DNA of 64,000 nt from Methylibium petroleiphilum PM1 (lineage in GTDB: Bacteria; Pseudomonadota; Gammaproteobacteria; Burkholderiales; Burkholderiaceae_C). The notes beneath the pieces were generated by a model, which worked only from the letters and a program-made list of their open reading frames with translations, was not told the origin of the DNA and searched no databases. Positions 51,860-62,000 of the stretch are shown here, in pieces. The DNA is taken from assembly GCF_000015725.1 (NCBI RefSeq), contig NC_008825.1, positions 1,054,001 through 1,118,000 of the forward strand, written 5' to 3'. A program made the translations under genes and the position numbers. Numbering within the stretch: the first letter of the stretch is position 1; each line of letters begins with the position of its first letter.

Positions 51860-52807
51860 CTACAGGTAGAGCGCCACGACCTCCACCACGGCGTCCTCCC
51901 ATACCACCGGGATCGCCACGAGCGCCGTCGCGCCGATGCCCACCGCGGCAGCGGCGGGCGATCCCGGCTCGTCGGCCGGGAAGTCGTTGATCACCGGCAC
52001 ACCGCGCTGCAGGGCCTTGACGAGCGAGCTGCCGGTCGACGACAGCGGCAGCTGGGCGATGCCCGAGGAGCGGCCGCCGTGCAGTTCGCTGAAGGCCTCG
52101 ACTCTCCGCAGTTCGGACTGCGCCGCGTCGGGCACCCAGCGCTCGATGCGGTGCGCCAGCGGCAGCCGCGCGCTCGCCAGGAAGGCCACCACGTGGCGAT
52201 CGGCGAGCCGCGAGCCCGCGGGAATCGCCAGGCCGCGCAGCAGGCCCGCCGCTGCGGCCTCCTCGCTGCGCAGGAAGCGGCCGGGCGCGGCCGGCAGATC
52301 CTCGACGAACACCGCCTCGCCGCGCTGCCAGGCCAGGCCCGGCAGCCCCACGCCGCGCGGCAGGTAGGTCTCCTGGGAGATCGCCTCGAAGGCCTGAGCG
52401 CCGGGGCCGTAGGCGCCGTCGACCAGCGTCATGTCGGTGGTGATGCGCGGGTCGTGGTGCCACAGTTCCAGGGCACCAGCCTGTCCGGGCACGTGGCCGC
52501 AGAACACCACCAGCACCGACGTGAGACGGTCGTGCAGGTACAGCGGCAGGGCGATGGCGCAGTCCATGCCGGCGGTGCGGGCGGCGGCGGTGCGCTGGAA
52601 GATCGAACCCTCGAACTGCCGCAGCAGCACCGGGCGGCCTTCTTCCCAGGCGCGGCCGGGCAGTCCCTCGCCACGGCCAAAGCACATGGAGCGGCTGATC
52701 GTCGCGAAGCTGCGCGCCGGGCCGAAGCCGCCGCAGCCGAACTCGAGCAGCGTGCCGTCGGCGCTGGGGATCCAGACTTCGGCGGCCTTGATGAAGGTGG
52801 CAGACAT
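51860..52807 (-). CDS. Tandem GAF-domain protein
   Basis: A 315 aa soluble protein of two GAF-like halves, about 1-155 and 160-315, recognisable by the repeated core GEGLPGRAWEEGRPVLLRQF and GVGLPGLAWQRGEAVFVEDL. No output domain (GGDEF, kinase, HTH) is attached, so it probably acts as a stand-alone sensor or as an adaptor, possibly of the RIO kinase encoded just after it. It starts at ATG 52807. GAF domains bind small molecules such as cyclic nucleotides, flavins or haem; the ligand cannot be read here. Confidence 0.8.
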   Translation of the reverse strand: MSATFIKAAEVWIPSADGTLLEFGCGGFGPARSFATISRSMCFGRGEGLPGRAWEEGRPVLLRQFEGSIFQRTAAARTAGMDCAIALPLYLHDRLTSVLVVFCGHVPGQAGALELWHHDPRITTDMTLVDGAYGPGAQAFEAISQETYLPRGVGLPGLAWQRGEAVFVEDLPAAPGRFLRSEEAAAAGLLRGLAIPAGSRLADRHVVAFLASARLPLAHRIERWVPDAAQSELRRVEAFSELHGGRSSGIAQLPLSSTGSSLVKALQRGVPVINDFPADEPGSPAAAAVGIGATALVAIPVVWEDAVVEVVALYL

Positions 52808-52900
52808 GGCGCGTCCTGGAGGGTGTGCAGCGCTCGTGCAAGTTGCAGGCCAGCACGGGCCGGTCGCGCCGGATGCCGGCGAGCCGATAGACTGGCCCGT

Positions 52901-53641
52901 ATGAGCCGCACCGATCCGCAGCAGCACGCAGACTTCCACTCCGCCGCCGTGACGCGGCTGCGCGCCGACCTGGCGCTGGCGCTGAGGGCCGCCGCGCTTC
53001 ACGGCCTGGCCGAAGGCGTGTGCAACCATTTCAGCGTGGAACTGCCCGACGGCTCCGGCCGTTTCCTGCTGAATCCGCGCGGCCTGCTGTGGAGCGAGAT
53101 CGGCGCCGACGACATCGTGATGATCGACGTGCAGGGCGCCCGGCTGGCAGGCCGCCACGACGTCGAGCCCACGGCGATGTTCATCCATGCCGCCATCCAC
53201 CGCATCGCCGGCCAGGCCTGCGTGCTGCACACCCACATGCCGTACGCGACCGCGCTCACGCTCACCGTCGATCGGGCGCTCGACACCACGCTGTCGCAGA
53301 ACGCGATGCGCTTCCAAGGCCGCGTGGCCGTCGACGCGCACTACAACGGTCTCGCGCTCGATGCATCGGAGGGCGAACGCATCGCACGTGCCATGCAGGG
53401 GGCCGACGTGGTATTCCTCGGAAACCACGGCGTGGTGGTCTGCGGCGCCTCGATGGCGCATGCCTACGACGACCTCTACTACCTGGAGCGTGCCTGCGCC
53501 GCGCAGGTGCTGGCCGGCTCGACAGGCCGGCCGCTGGCCCCGGTGGCGCCGACCATCGCCGCGCACGTGGCGCAGCAGACGCTGGGCGAGCGGCTGCAGT
53601 CGGAGCTGTTCTTCGAGGCGCTGCGGCGCACCGTGCCCTAG
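52901..53641 (+). CDS. Class II aldolase/adducin-family protein
   Basis: A 246 aa zinc-dependent aldolase-fold protein. The metal ligands are in CVLHTHMPYA (two His) and FLGNHGVVV (third His), with an acidic residue in VEPTAMFIHAAIH. The N-terminus HGLAEGVCNHFSVELPD matches the family. Such proteins act as fuculose-phosphate-like aldolases or decarboxylases of hydroxy acids. It is divergent from the tandem-GAF gene, with start codons 94 bp apart. Confidence 0.87.
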   Translation: MSRTDPQQHADFHSAAVTRLRADLALALRAAALHGLAEGVCNHFSVELPDGSGRFLLNPRGLLWSEIGADDIVMIDVQGARLAGRHDVEPTAMFIHAAIHRIAGQACVLHTHMPYATALTLTVDRALDTTLSQNAMRFQGRVAVDAHYNGLALDASEGERIARAMQGADVVFLGNHGVVVCGASMAHAYDDLYYLERACAAQVLAGSTGRPLAPVAPTIAAHVAQQTLGERLQSELFFEALRRTVP

Positions 53642-53745
53642 CCTCCGCAGCGCAGCGGGCCGCGCGTCTGCCGCGGCCGTGAAAGCTGTTCTGGCGCGGT
53701 ACAAAAACGCCTAGGGAAACTACGTGCTTGGGTGGGGTGGCCCGT

Positions 53746-53761
53746 GAACTTTAAGGTTCAT
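53746..53761. promoter_or_regulatory. Inverted repeat upstream of luxR-BVMO unit
   Basis: TGAAC-TTTAAG-GTTCA is a perfect 5 bp inverted repeat in an AT-richer patch. Just upstream, CCTAGGGAAACTACGTG at 53711-53727 could be another site for a NarL/LuxR-type protein. The gap between the aldolase-like gene and luxR (53642-53829) holds no gene. Confidence 0.4.
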
Positions 53762-53829
53762 GCCGTGCCGACGCCGCCGTGACGGTGGTGCGTGGCCCTC
53801 CTTGCCACTCTCCCGCGAAGCATCGACCG

Positions 53830-54114
53830 ATGGATTCATTCCTCCCGTTCCGCGAGTCCCCGGCGCGCCAGCGCATCGACGTGATGGAACGCCCCGGCCT
53901 GCACGACGGCTTCCATGTCGAACCGCTGTCGGGCCGCGAGAAGGAGATGCTGCAGTCGCTCTTCAACGGCATCTCCAACCGCGAGATCGCCGGTCGGCTG
54001 TTCGTCTCGGAGAACACGGTCAAGTTTCACCTGAAGAACATCTACTCGAAGCTCGGCGTCGGCAACCGCTTGCAGGCCATCAATGCCGCCCGGGCCCTGA
54101 GGCTGATCGACTGA
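53830..54114 (+). CDS. Short LuxR-type DNA-binding regulator
   Basis: A 94 aa protein that is little more than a LuxR-type HTH (GREKEMLQSLFNGISNREIA, VSENTVKFHLKNIYSKLGVG) after a 40-residue N-terminal arm. It lacks the receiver or autoinducer domain, so it is either constitutively DNA-binding, controlled by a partner or a remnant of a larger MalT-type regulator. I start at ATG 53830; the frame is open to 53779. It is 50 bp before a BVMO gene on the same strand and probably regulates it. Confidence 0.8.
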   Translation: MDSFLPFRESPARQRIDVMERPGLHDGFHVEPLSGREKEMLQSLFNGISNREIAGRLFVSENTVKFHLKNIYSKLGVGNRLQAINAARALRLID

Positions 54115-54164
54115 CCAGCCGGCGCGACGAGACGAGCAGCGTGATGCCGAAGGAGCCCCTTGCC

Positions 54165-55787
54165 ATGTCGGTGAAAGAGGAGCGCGGCAGCCGGGCTGCC
54201 CGGGTGGACGCAGTGGTCATCGGGGCCGGCTTCGCCGGCCTCTACATGGTGCACCGGCTGCGCGAGATGGGGCTGTCGCTGCGCGCCTTCGAGCGCGGCG
54301 GCGGGGTCGGCGGCACCTGGTACTGGAATCGCTATCCGGGGGCCGGTTCGGACTCCGAGTCGTGGGTCTACTCGTACTCCTTCTCCGACGAGCTCGTGCA
54401 GGGCTGGCAATGGAGCCGGCGCTTCCCCGGGCAGGCCGAGATCCTCCGCTACCTGGAGTACGTGGCCGACAAGCTCGACCTGAAGCCGGCCTTCGATTTC
54501 GACACCGCGGTGACGGGCGCCACCTACGACGAGCAGCGCGCGCTGTGGACGGTCGAGACCGAGACCGGCGAACGGGTCGAGGCGCGCTACCTGATCACGG
54601 CCGTGGGCTGCCTGTCGTCGGCCCAGGTGCCCGCGATCCCCGGCAGGGACAGCTTCGAGGGTGAGCAGCACCACACCGGCGCCTGGCCGCACGCGGGCGT
54701 GGACTTCAGCGGCAAGCGCGTGGGCGTGATCGGCACCGGGTCGAGCGCGATCCAGGCCATCCCCATCATCGCCCGGCAGGCGGCTCACCTGACGGTGTTC
54801 CAGCGCACGCCGCAGTTCAGCGTACCGAACGGCAATCGCGACCTCGGTCCGGAGGAGCAGGCCCGGCTGCGGCGCGATATCCGGCAGATCCGCGAAACCT
54901 GCAAGTGGAGCTCGATCGGCCAACCGTACGACTTCAGCAGCGTCGGTGCCTTCGACGTCGACGCCGAGGAGCGCCAGCGGCAGTACGAGGCCAACTGGCA
55001 GAAGGGCGGCTTCGAGTGGATGTTCGGCAGCTACAAGGACCTGCTGGTCGACGAGGCGGCGAACGCGACCGCCGCCGACTTCGTGCGCCAGAAGATCCGC
55101 GAGGCGGTGCGTGACCCCGCGGTGGCGCGCAAGCTGATCCCCCAGGGCTACCCGATCGCGACCAAGCGGCTGCCGCTGGACGCCGGTTACTTCGAGACCT
55201 ACAACCGCGACAACGTGGTGCTGGTCGACCTGCGAGAAACACCGATCCAGGAGATCGTCGCGCAGGGCCTCCGCACCAGCGAGAAGACCTATCCGCTCGA
55301 CATCATCGTGTTCGCCACCGGCTTCGACGCGCTGACAGGCCCGCTGACGCGACTGGGCATCCGCGGACGCGGGGGCGTGACGCTCGGCGAGAAGTGGGCG
55401 GCCGGTCCGCGCACCTACCTCGGGGTCTCGACTGCCGACTTCCCCAACCTGTTCATGATCACCGGCCCTGGCAGCCCGTCGGTGCTCGGCAACATGCCGA
55501 CCTCGATCGAGCAGCATGTCGAGTGGATCGCCGACTGCATCGACTACCTGCGCGCTCACAAGGCGGCCACCATCGAGCCGACGCCGGACGCCGAGGAGGC
55601 CTGGGTGGCGCACGTCAACGAGCTGGCCGACAAGACCCTGCTGCCGCGCGCGGACTCCTGGTACATGGGCGCCAATGTCCCGGGCAAGCCGCGTGTGTTC
55701 ATGCCCTACATCGGCGGCTTCGGCGCCTACCGCAAGCTGTGCGCCGAGGTGGCGGCGGAGCGCTACCGGGGCTTCTCGATCGGCTAG
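54165..55787 (+). CDS. Type I Baeyer-Villiger monooxygenase
   Basis: A 540 aa FAD- and NADPH-dependent flavoprotein that inserts oxygen beside a ketone to give an ester or lactone. Three diagnostic motifs are present: FAD-binding GAGFAG at 20-25, NADP-binding GTGSSA at 190-195, and the BVMO fingerprint FEGEQHHTGAWP at 164-175 (FxGxxxHxxxWP). I chose ATG 54165 because AAGGAG lies 9 bases upstream; ATG 54144 is possible. The substrate (cyclic ketone, aryl ketone or steroid) is not readable. Its stop codon overlaps that of the convergent metallohydrolase gene. Confidence 0.92.
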   Translation: MSVKEERGSRAARVDAVVIGAGFAGLYMVHRLREMGLSLRAFERGGGVGGTWYWNRYPGAGSDSESWVYSYSFSDELVQGWQWSRRFPGQAEILRYLEYVADKLDLKPAFDFDTAVTGATYDEQRALWTVETETGERVEARYLITAVGCLSSAQVPAIPGRDSFEGEQHHTGAWPHAGVDFSGKRVGVIGTGSSAIQAIPIIARQAAHLTVFQRTPQFSVPNGNRDLGPEEQARLRRDIRQIRETCKWSSIGQPYDFSSVGAFDVDAEERQRQYEANWQKGGFEWMFGSYKDLLVDEAANATAADFVRQKIREAVRDPAVARKLIPQGYPIATKRLPLDAGYFETYNRDNVVLVDLRETPIQEIVAQGLRTSEKTYPLDIIVFATGFDALTGPLTRLGIRGRGGVTLGEKWAAGPRTYLGVSTADFPNLFMITGPGSPSVLGNMPTSIEQHVEWIADCIDYLRAHKAATIEPTPDAEEAWVAHVNELADKTLLPRADSWYMGANVPGKPRVFMPYIGGFGAYRKLCAEVAAERYRGFSIG

Positions 55788-56281
55788 CGCTGCGGCAGCT
55801 CGGCCACCGTCAGCCACACCCGCAGATCGAACTCCAGCTGGTGGTAGTCCGGGGCCATGTGCGTGCACAGCGCATAGAAGGCCTTGCCGTGCTCGCGCTC
55901 CTTCAGGTGCGCGAGTTCGTGCACGACGATCATCTTCAGGAACGCCGCCGGCGCCTCCTTGAACAGGCTGGCCACGCGGATCTCGCGCTTGGCCTTCAGG
56001 CGTGTGCCCTGCACGCGCGACACGGCGGTGTGCGTGCCCAGCGCGTTGCGGATCACGTGCAGGCGCGGGTCGTAGGCCACCTTGCTCAGCGGCTCGGACT
56101 GGCGCAGGTAGCGGGACTTGAGGCCGGTGACGTAGTCGTACAGCGCGCGGTCGGTGCGCACCTCGTGGGCCTCCGGGTAGCGCGCCCGCAGGCCCTCGGC
56201 CAGGCCGCCCCGCGCGAGCGCCGCCCGCACCTGGGCCTGCAGCGCCTCGGGGTAGTGGGCCAAATAGGGGAGCGCGGACAC
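55784..56281 (-). CDS. YgjP-like zinc metallohydrolase (SprT-like)
   Basis: A 165 aa protein with the zincin signature HELAHLKEREHGKAFY (HExxH plus a third His), the pattern of the YgjP/M48-like family. I take the GTG 56281 as the start since DUF1415 ends at 56295 and the upstream part of the frame overlaps it. Members are of unknown physiological role. It is the last gene of the leftward cluster that begins with the TetR regulator. Confidence 0.85.
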   Translation of the reverse strand: MSALPYLAHYPEALQAQVRAALARGGLAEGLRARYPEAHEVRTDRALYDYVTGLKSRYLRQSEPLSKVAYDPRLHVIRNALGTHTAVSRVQGTRLKAKREIRVASLFKEAPAAFLKMIVVHELAHLKEREHGKAFYALCTHMAPDYHQLEFDLRVWLTVAELPQR

Positions 56282-56294
56282 GGCGCGGTGCGGC

Positions 56295-56900
56295 TCAGCG
56301 CGTGTCGGGCGCGTCGCGGGCATCGCGGGCGTCGCGCTCGATGTCGGCCTGCAGCGCCGCCCAGCCCTCGCGGCCGAGTCCGCGCAGCGTGCGGATGTTG
56401 GCCTCGTAGATGGACTCGGCCTCGGGGAAGGCCGCCACGGCACGGTCGATGCTGGCCTCGCGCAGCAGGTGCAGCGTCGGGTAGGGTGCACGGTTGCTGG
56501 CGTTCTCGGCATCGTCGGGCGCGGTGCCGGCGAACTGGTAGTCCGGATGGAAGCTCGCCACTTGCAGCACGCCCTCGAAACCCAGGCGCTCGATCGCGGC
56601 ATCGACCCGGTCGAGGAAGTCGTTGTAGTCGAGAAAATCGCCCAGCACCTGCGGATGCATCAGCAGCGTGGTGTCGACCTCCGCCGGGTCGGCCTCGGCC
56701 AGCGCGCGCAGTTCGCGGCAGAGCTCGTCGAGCAGGCGCTCGGGCTCGGCGGCCTCGCTGACGACATAGCGCACCTGGCCCTTGGCCTCCACCGCCTTGG
56801 CGAAGGGGCAGAGGTTCAGGCCGATCACCGCATGCCTCAGCCACGCCCGGGTGCGGGCGATCACGAGCGCGGCGTCGACGGGCGGCGGCGGGGGCGACAT
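56295..56900 (-). CDS. DUF1415 family protein
   Basis: A 201 aa soluble protein typical of DUF1415: an N-terminal GLNLCPFAKAV with a Cys, DTTLLMHPQVLGDFLDYNDF in the middle and NRAPYPTLHLLREASIDRAV near the C-terminus. The family is widespread in proteobacteria and its function is unknown. It lies between tolC and the YgjP-like gene. Confidence 0.9.
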   Translation of the reverse strand: MSPPPPPVDAALVIARTRAWLRHAVIGLNLCPFAKAVEAKGQVRYVVSEAAEPERLLDELCRELRALAEADPAEVDTTLLMHPQVLGDFLDYNDFLDRVDAAIERLGFEGVLQVASFHPDYQFAGTAPDDAENASNRAPYPTLHLLREASIDRAVAAFPEAESIYEANIRTLRGLGREGWAALQADIERDARDARDAPDTR

Positions 56901-56955
56901 GGGCTGGGCGTTCCGTGCGGCCGCGTGCGATGGCGCGCGGCCCTGCCGGCGAGTC

Positions 56956-58311
56956 TCAGGGCGCGAGCAGCCGGTTGACGCTGCCCACGTCGTCGGGCTT
57001 GAGCGTGCCCGCCGCCTGGCGCAGCAGCAGGTTGCCCAGCACCACGTCGTAGCGGGCGCGCGCCAGGTCGCGCTGGGTGGTGTAGAGCTGCGTCTGCGCG
57101 TTCAGCACGTCGAGGTTGACGCGCACGCCGACCTTGTAGCCGAGCTGGGTGGCCTCGAGCGCGAGCTTGTTGGAGGCCTCGGCGGCTTCGAGGGCCTTCA
57201 CCGTGGCCAGGCCCGACTGGACGGTGAAGTAGGCCTGGCGCGTGCCCTGGGTGACGCTGCGGCGCGCGAACTCCAGGTCGTTGCGCGACTTCTCCTCCAG
57301 CGACAGCGTTTCCTTCACGCGGTTCTGGATCGAGTAGCCGGCGAACAGGGGCAGGTTCAGCTCCACGCCGATCTGCGCGCTGGTGGTGCTGCCGCTCAGA
57401 CCGCTGCCGGCGGTGCGGCCGGTGTTGCGGTTGCGGCCGACGCCGCCCACCAGGTCGACTGTCGGCAGGTGGCCGGCACGCGCCTTCTCGGTCTCGAGCT
57501 GCGCCACCTCGTAGGCCAGCTGGGCCTTGCGCACGCTGGGCGACTGGCCCGCCTGCGTCACCCAGTCCTCCACGTTGGCCGGCAGCACCTCGGGCAGCTG
57601 CACCGGGACCGTCAGCGGCCGCGGTTCGACGTCGGTGCGCCCGACGAGCTGGTCGAGTGCGATGCGCCGTACGCGCAGGTCGTTCTCGGCGGCGATCTCC
57701 TGCGCGGTGGCGAGGTCGTAGCGGGCCTGCGCTTCGCGCGTGTCGGTGATGGTTGCGGTGCCGACCTCGAAATTGCGCTTCGCCGAGGCCAGCTGCTCGG
57801 CGATGGCGGTCTTGTTGGCGCGTGTCGTCGCCAGCGTGTCCTGTGCCGCCAGCACGTCGAAGTAGGCCTGGCTCAGCCGCACCACCAGGTCCTGCTCGGC
57901 GCTCTCGAGGTCGGCCATCGACACCGCATAGCTCTTCTCGGCCTGATCGATCGTGCTGCTGTTGCTGCGGTTGAACAGCGGTTGCAGCGCCGAGATCTGC
58001 GCGCCGGTGCTGGTGCCGCTCGCGCTGCCGGCCGATGTGTCGGTCTCGCTGCGGGTGGTGCTCGCCGACAGGGCCACGCTCGGGCGGTTGAGCGCCTTCA
58101 CCTGCTCGTAGCGGAACTGTGCCGAATCGGCCAGCGCGCGGGCCGCCAGGTAGCTGGCGTCGTAGCCGCGTGCGGCGTCGTACAGCGACTGCAGGCTCTG
58201 AGCCTGCGCCACCGCGGCGGCACCGAGCAGCAGACCGGCCGTCAGCGCCCGGGCCAGGCGGTGCCGCCGCGGCAGCGGCGACGGCGGGCAGTGCGGGGAA
58301 CGCTGGGGCAT
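56956..58311 (-). CDS. tolC: TolC-family outer membrane channel
   Basis: A 451 aa outer-membrane efflux protein: signal peptide (LARALTAGLLLGAAAVAQAQ), then two TolC repeats of long helices (for example YDAARGYDASYLAARALADS, and the duplicated THLPxxxL-like segment near 290) that form the trimeric barrel and tunnel. I start at ATG 58311 because it gives a good signal peptide. It closes the tripartite pump with the RND permease and adaptor of the same cluster; a PCMT-like gene sits between. Confidence 0.9.
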   Translation of the reverse strand: MPQRSPHCPPSPLPRRHRLARALTAGLLLGAAAVAQAQSLQSLYDAARGYDASYLAARALADSAQFRYEQVKALNRPSVALSASTTRSETDTSAGSASGTSTGAQISALQPLFNRSNSSTIDQAEKSYAVSMADLESAEQDLVVRLSQAYFDVLAAQDTLATTRANKTAIAEQLASAKRNFEVGTATITDTREAQARYDLATAQEIAAENDLRVRRIALDQLVGRTDVEPRPLTVPVQLPEVLPANVEDWVTQAGQSPSVRKAQLAYEVAQLETEKARAGHLPTVDLVGGVGRNRNTGRTAGSGLSGSTTSAQIGVELNLPLFAGYSIQNRVKETLSLEEKSRNDLEFARRSVTQGTRQAYFTVQSGLATVKALEAAEASNKLALEATQLGYKVGVRVNLDVLNAQTQLYTTQRDLARARYDVVLGNLLLRQAAGTLKPDDVGSVNRLLAP

Positions 58312-58344
58312 GGGGATCTTTCTGCAGGGACCCGGCACGCGGGA

Positions 58345-58998
58345 TCAGAAACTGAAGGAGGAGGGTTCGCCGAAGCCGTCGAGTCGCGGCGCAAGCGTGT
58401 CGAACAGCTCCACGCTGTGGAAGCCGCCGCCCTCGGTGCGGGTCACGAGCACGGCGCGCATCACCGGATCCCGGCCGACGATGGCGGCGAGCCGCCCGCC
58501 CACCTTGAGCTGGTCGAGCAGGCCGCGCGGGATCTCGGCCACCGAGCCCGACAGCGCGATCACGTCGAACGGGCCGTCGGTTGCCGTGGCGCGCGAACCG
58601 TCGGCCTCGCGCACCTCGACGTTGACGACCGCCGCGCGCTGCAGGTTGATGCGGGCCTGCAGCGCCAGCGCGGGGCGGATCTCGAGGCTGAGCACTTCAC
58701 GGGCCTTGTGGCCAAGCAGCGCGGCCATGAAGCCCGACCCCGTGCCGACCTCGAGCACGCGCTCGTGCTTGTGCACCGCCAGCTCCTGCAGCAGGCGGGC
58801 CTCGACCTTGGGCGACAGCATGAACTGCCCCTCGGCCAGTGGCAGCTCCATGTCGGTGAAGGCCAGGGCGCGGTAGGCCGACGGCACGAACTCCTCGCGG
58901 CGTACCACGGCCAGCAGCGACAGCACCGAGGAGTCCAGCACATCCCAGGGGCGGATCTGCTGTTCGATCATGTTGAAGCGGGCTTGTTCGATGTTCAT
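58345..58998 (-). CDS. PCMT-family SAM methyltransferase
   Basis: A 217 aa relative of protein-L-isoaspartate O-methyltransferase: the N-terminal REEFVPSAYRALAFTDMELP, the SAM-binding motif VLEVGTGSGFMAALLG near residue 80 and the C-terminal acidic loops are present. It is shorter and more divergent than true Pcm, so the target may not be isoaspartate. The position between an RND permease and tolC is seen repeatedly in betaproteobacteria. Start ATG 58998. Confidence 0.82.
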   Translation of the reverse strand: MNIEQARFNMIEQQIRPWDVLDSSVLSLLAVVRREEFVPSAYRALAFTDMELPLAEGQFMLSPKVEARLLQELAVHKHERVLEVGTGSGFMAALLGHKAREVLSLEIRPALALQARINLQRAAVVNVEVREADGSRATATDGPFDVIALSGSVAEIPRGLLDQLKVGGRLAAIVGRDPVMRAVLVTRTEGGGFHSVELFDTLAPRLDGFGEPSSFSF

Positions 58999-59059
58999 GA
59001 GGCTCTCGCGGAAGGGGGTTTGCAGGGCGGCGAATTCTATTTCGGGGGTGGTATCGGTC

Positions 59060-62000
59060 TCACGACAGGGCGTCCGCTTGTGCGGTACCACCCGGCGCCG
59101 GCCGGTGCGGGTGCCAGCGGCGACGCGCCCAGCTGGCCAGGTCGTCAAGGTAGCAGTAGATCACCGGCACCACCACCAGCGTCAGCAACGACGAGGTGAT
59201 CACGCCGCCGATCACGGCCTGGCCCATCGGCGCGCGTTGCTCTGAACCCTCGCTGAGCGCAAAGGCCAGCGGCACCATGCCGAAGATCATGGCCAGCGTG
59301 GTCATCAGGATCGGCCGCAGGCGCACCTGCGCGGCGTGCAGCAGGGCGTCCTCGCGGCCCATCGGGGCGTGCTCCCCGGCGGCGCCGTGCGTGCCCTCGC
59401 GCGAGCGGATCGCGAAGTCGACCAGCAGGATGGCGTTCTTGGTGACCAGGCCCATCAGCATCACGATGCCGATGATGCTGAACATGTTGAGCGTGGAGCG
59501 GAACGCCAGCAGCGCCAGCACCACGCCGATCAGCGTGAGCGGCAGCGAACTCATCAACGCCAGCGGCTGCAGGAAGCTCCGGAACTGGCTGGCGAGGATC
59601 ATGTAGATGAAGACGACGGCCAGTGCCAACGCACCGATCGCATAGCTGAACGACTCCTGCATGTTCTTGGTCGAGCCGCCGAAGCTGTAGCGGTAGCCAG
59701 GCGGCCAGGCCACGCTGTCGAGCAGCTTGCGGATGTCCGCCGACACATCACCCGAGCTGCGGCCGAAGGCGTTGGCGTCGATGTTGATCTCGCGATTGAG
59801 GTCACGGCGGTTGATCTGGTTCGGGCCGGTCGACGGGCTCACCTCGGCCACCTGCGACAGTCGCACGATGCGCGGCGTGCCGTCGGCCGCGGCCGTCACG
59901 TTGAGCGGCAGCCGCGCCAGGTCGGCCAGCGAGTGGCGGCTCTCGGGCGCGAGGCGCACGTTCACGTCGTAGTTCTCGCCGTCCGGCGCGCGCCAGTTGC
60001 CCACCGTGGTGCCCGCCACGAGCGTGCGCAGGCTGCCGGCGAGCGCGTCGACGTTGAGCCCTGCGTCGGCCGCGGCGTCGCGCTTCACCTCGATCGACAC
60101 CGTGGGCTTGTCGGGCTTGAGCGTGCTGTCCAGATCCACCAGGCCGGGGATGTCACGCAGCTTCGCGGTGATCAGCGCGGACAGGCGCGCCAACTCGGAG
60201 AGATCGGGGCCCTGGATCGAGAACTGCAGGCTCTTGCCGCCGCCCAGGTCGGTCTGGCCGATGTTGGTGACCGTGATGCCGGGGATGCCGGCAAGGCGTT
60301 CGCGCAGCGGCACCGCCAGTTGCGCCACGTCGCGTTCGCGATCCTTGCGGTCGACCAGCCGCACGTAGACAGCGCCGTAGATCTTGCCGAGCGCCTGGCC
60401 GCTGTTGATGGTGGTGACGGTGTAGCGCACCTCGGGCATCTCGCGCAGCACCTGATCGATCTGCTTCGCGCGCTGCTCGGTGAGTTCGATCGACGAGCCG
60501 ACCGGCGTGTAGAAGTTGAGCTGGGTCTCCGAGAAGTCGGCCTTGGGCACGAACTCGGCGCCGAGCAGCGGGATGACGAAGAAGCTGCCCGCGAAGGTGG
60601 CAGCGGCCAGGCCCAGCGTCGCGAGCCGGTGCGCGAGCGACCAGCGCAGGATGCGCTGGTAGCCGTTCGACAACCGGCCGGTGAAACGGTCGAACGCGCC
60701 AGTGACGCGACCGATGGTCCGGTCGTACAACGTGAGCGGTGGACCGCGGTGGATGCCGTGAGCCTGCGGGTCGTTCCACACGCTCGACAGCATGGGGTCG
60801 AGCGTGAAGCTCACGAACATCGAGATCAGGACCGCCGCGACGATGGTGAGCCCGAACTCGTGGAAGAACTTGCCCACGATGCCGCCCATGAATCCGATCG
60901 GCAGGAACACCGCGACGATGCTCAGCGTGGTGGCCAGCACCGCGAGGCCGATCTCCTGGGTGCCGTCGAGTGCGGCCTGGTGCGGGCTCTTGCCCATCTG
61001 CACGTGGCGCACGATGTTCTCGCGCACGACGATCGCGTCGTCGATCAGCAAGCCCACGCACAGGCTCAGCGCCATCATCGTGATGGTGTTGATGGTGAAG
61101 CCGAACGCGTACATGAACAGGAAGGTGCCGATCAGCGCGATCGGCAGCGTCAGGCCGGTGATGACGGTGGAGCGCCAGGAGTTGAGGAACAGGAACACGA
61201 TCAGGATCGTCAGCGCCGCGCCCTCGATCAGCGTGCGCTTGACGTTCGCCACCGACACGCGGATCGAGCGCGAGTTGTCGCGGTTGATCTCGGTGCGGAT
61301 GCCCGGCGGCGTCACGTCGCGGGCGTTCTCCAGTGCGCGCTGTAGCCCGTCGACCACGGCGATGGTGTTCTCACCCTGAGATTTCTGCACCGACAGCAGC
61401 ACGGTGCGCTGGCCGTTGTAGAGCGCCAGCGTCTCCAGCTCCTGCGGACCGTCCACCACGTCGGCCAGCTGGCGCAGCCGGATCGGCGCGCCAGCGCTCA
61501 GGTTGTTGCCGGCGGCACCCTTGCGCGCGACTACGATGTCGCGGAAATCCTCCGGCGTCTTCATGCGCGCGTTGATCTGCACCACGCGCTCCTGCTCGCG
61601 CGAGCGGATCGCGCCCATCGGCAGCTCCTGGTTCTCGCTCTTCACCGCGGCCAGCACCTGCTCCACGCTGACGCCCAGCGCTTCCATCGCCGCGGGCCGC
61701 AGGTAGATGTTGATCTCACGCTCCAGCCCGCCGATCAGCGATACCGCGCCGACGCCGCGCACGTTCTCCAGGCGCTTCTGCAGCACCTGGGTGGCCCACG
61801 TGGTGAGCTCCTGGGTGCTGCGCCGGCCGTCCTCGGACAGCACGGCGACGTTGAAGACCGGCTGGCTGGCCGGGTCGAAGCGCGAGACGCGCGGCTCCTC
61901 GACCTCCTCGCGCAGCAGCGGGCGGACCAGCGCGACCTTCTCGCGCACGTCCTCGGCGGCCTTGCGGCCGTCGACGTCGAGGTTGAACTCGATGATGACG

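Noticed and set aside
59336..61345. 669-codon plus-strand frame
   Set aside because: Antisense to the RND permease; Gln/Arg/His-rich composition of a shadow frame.
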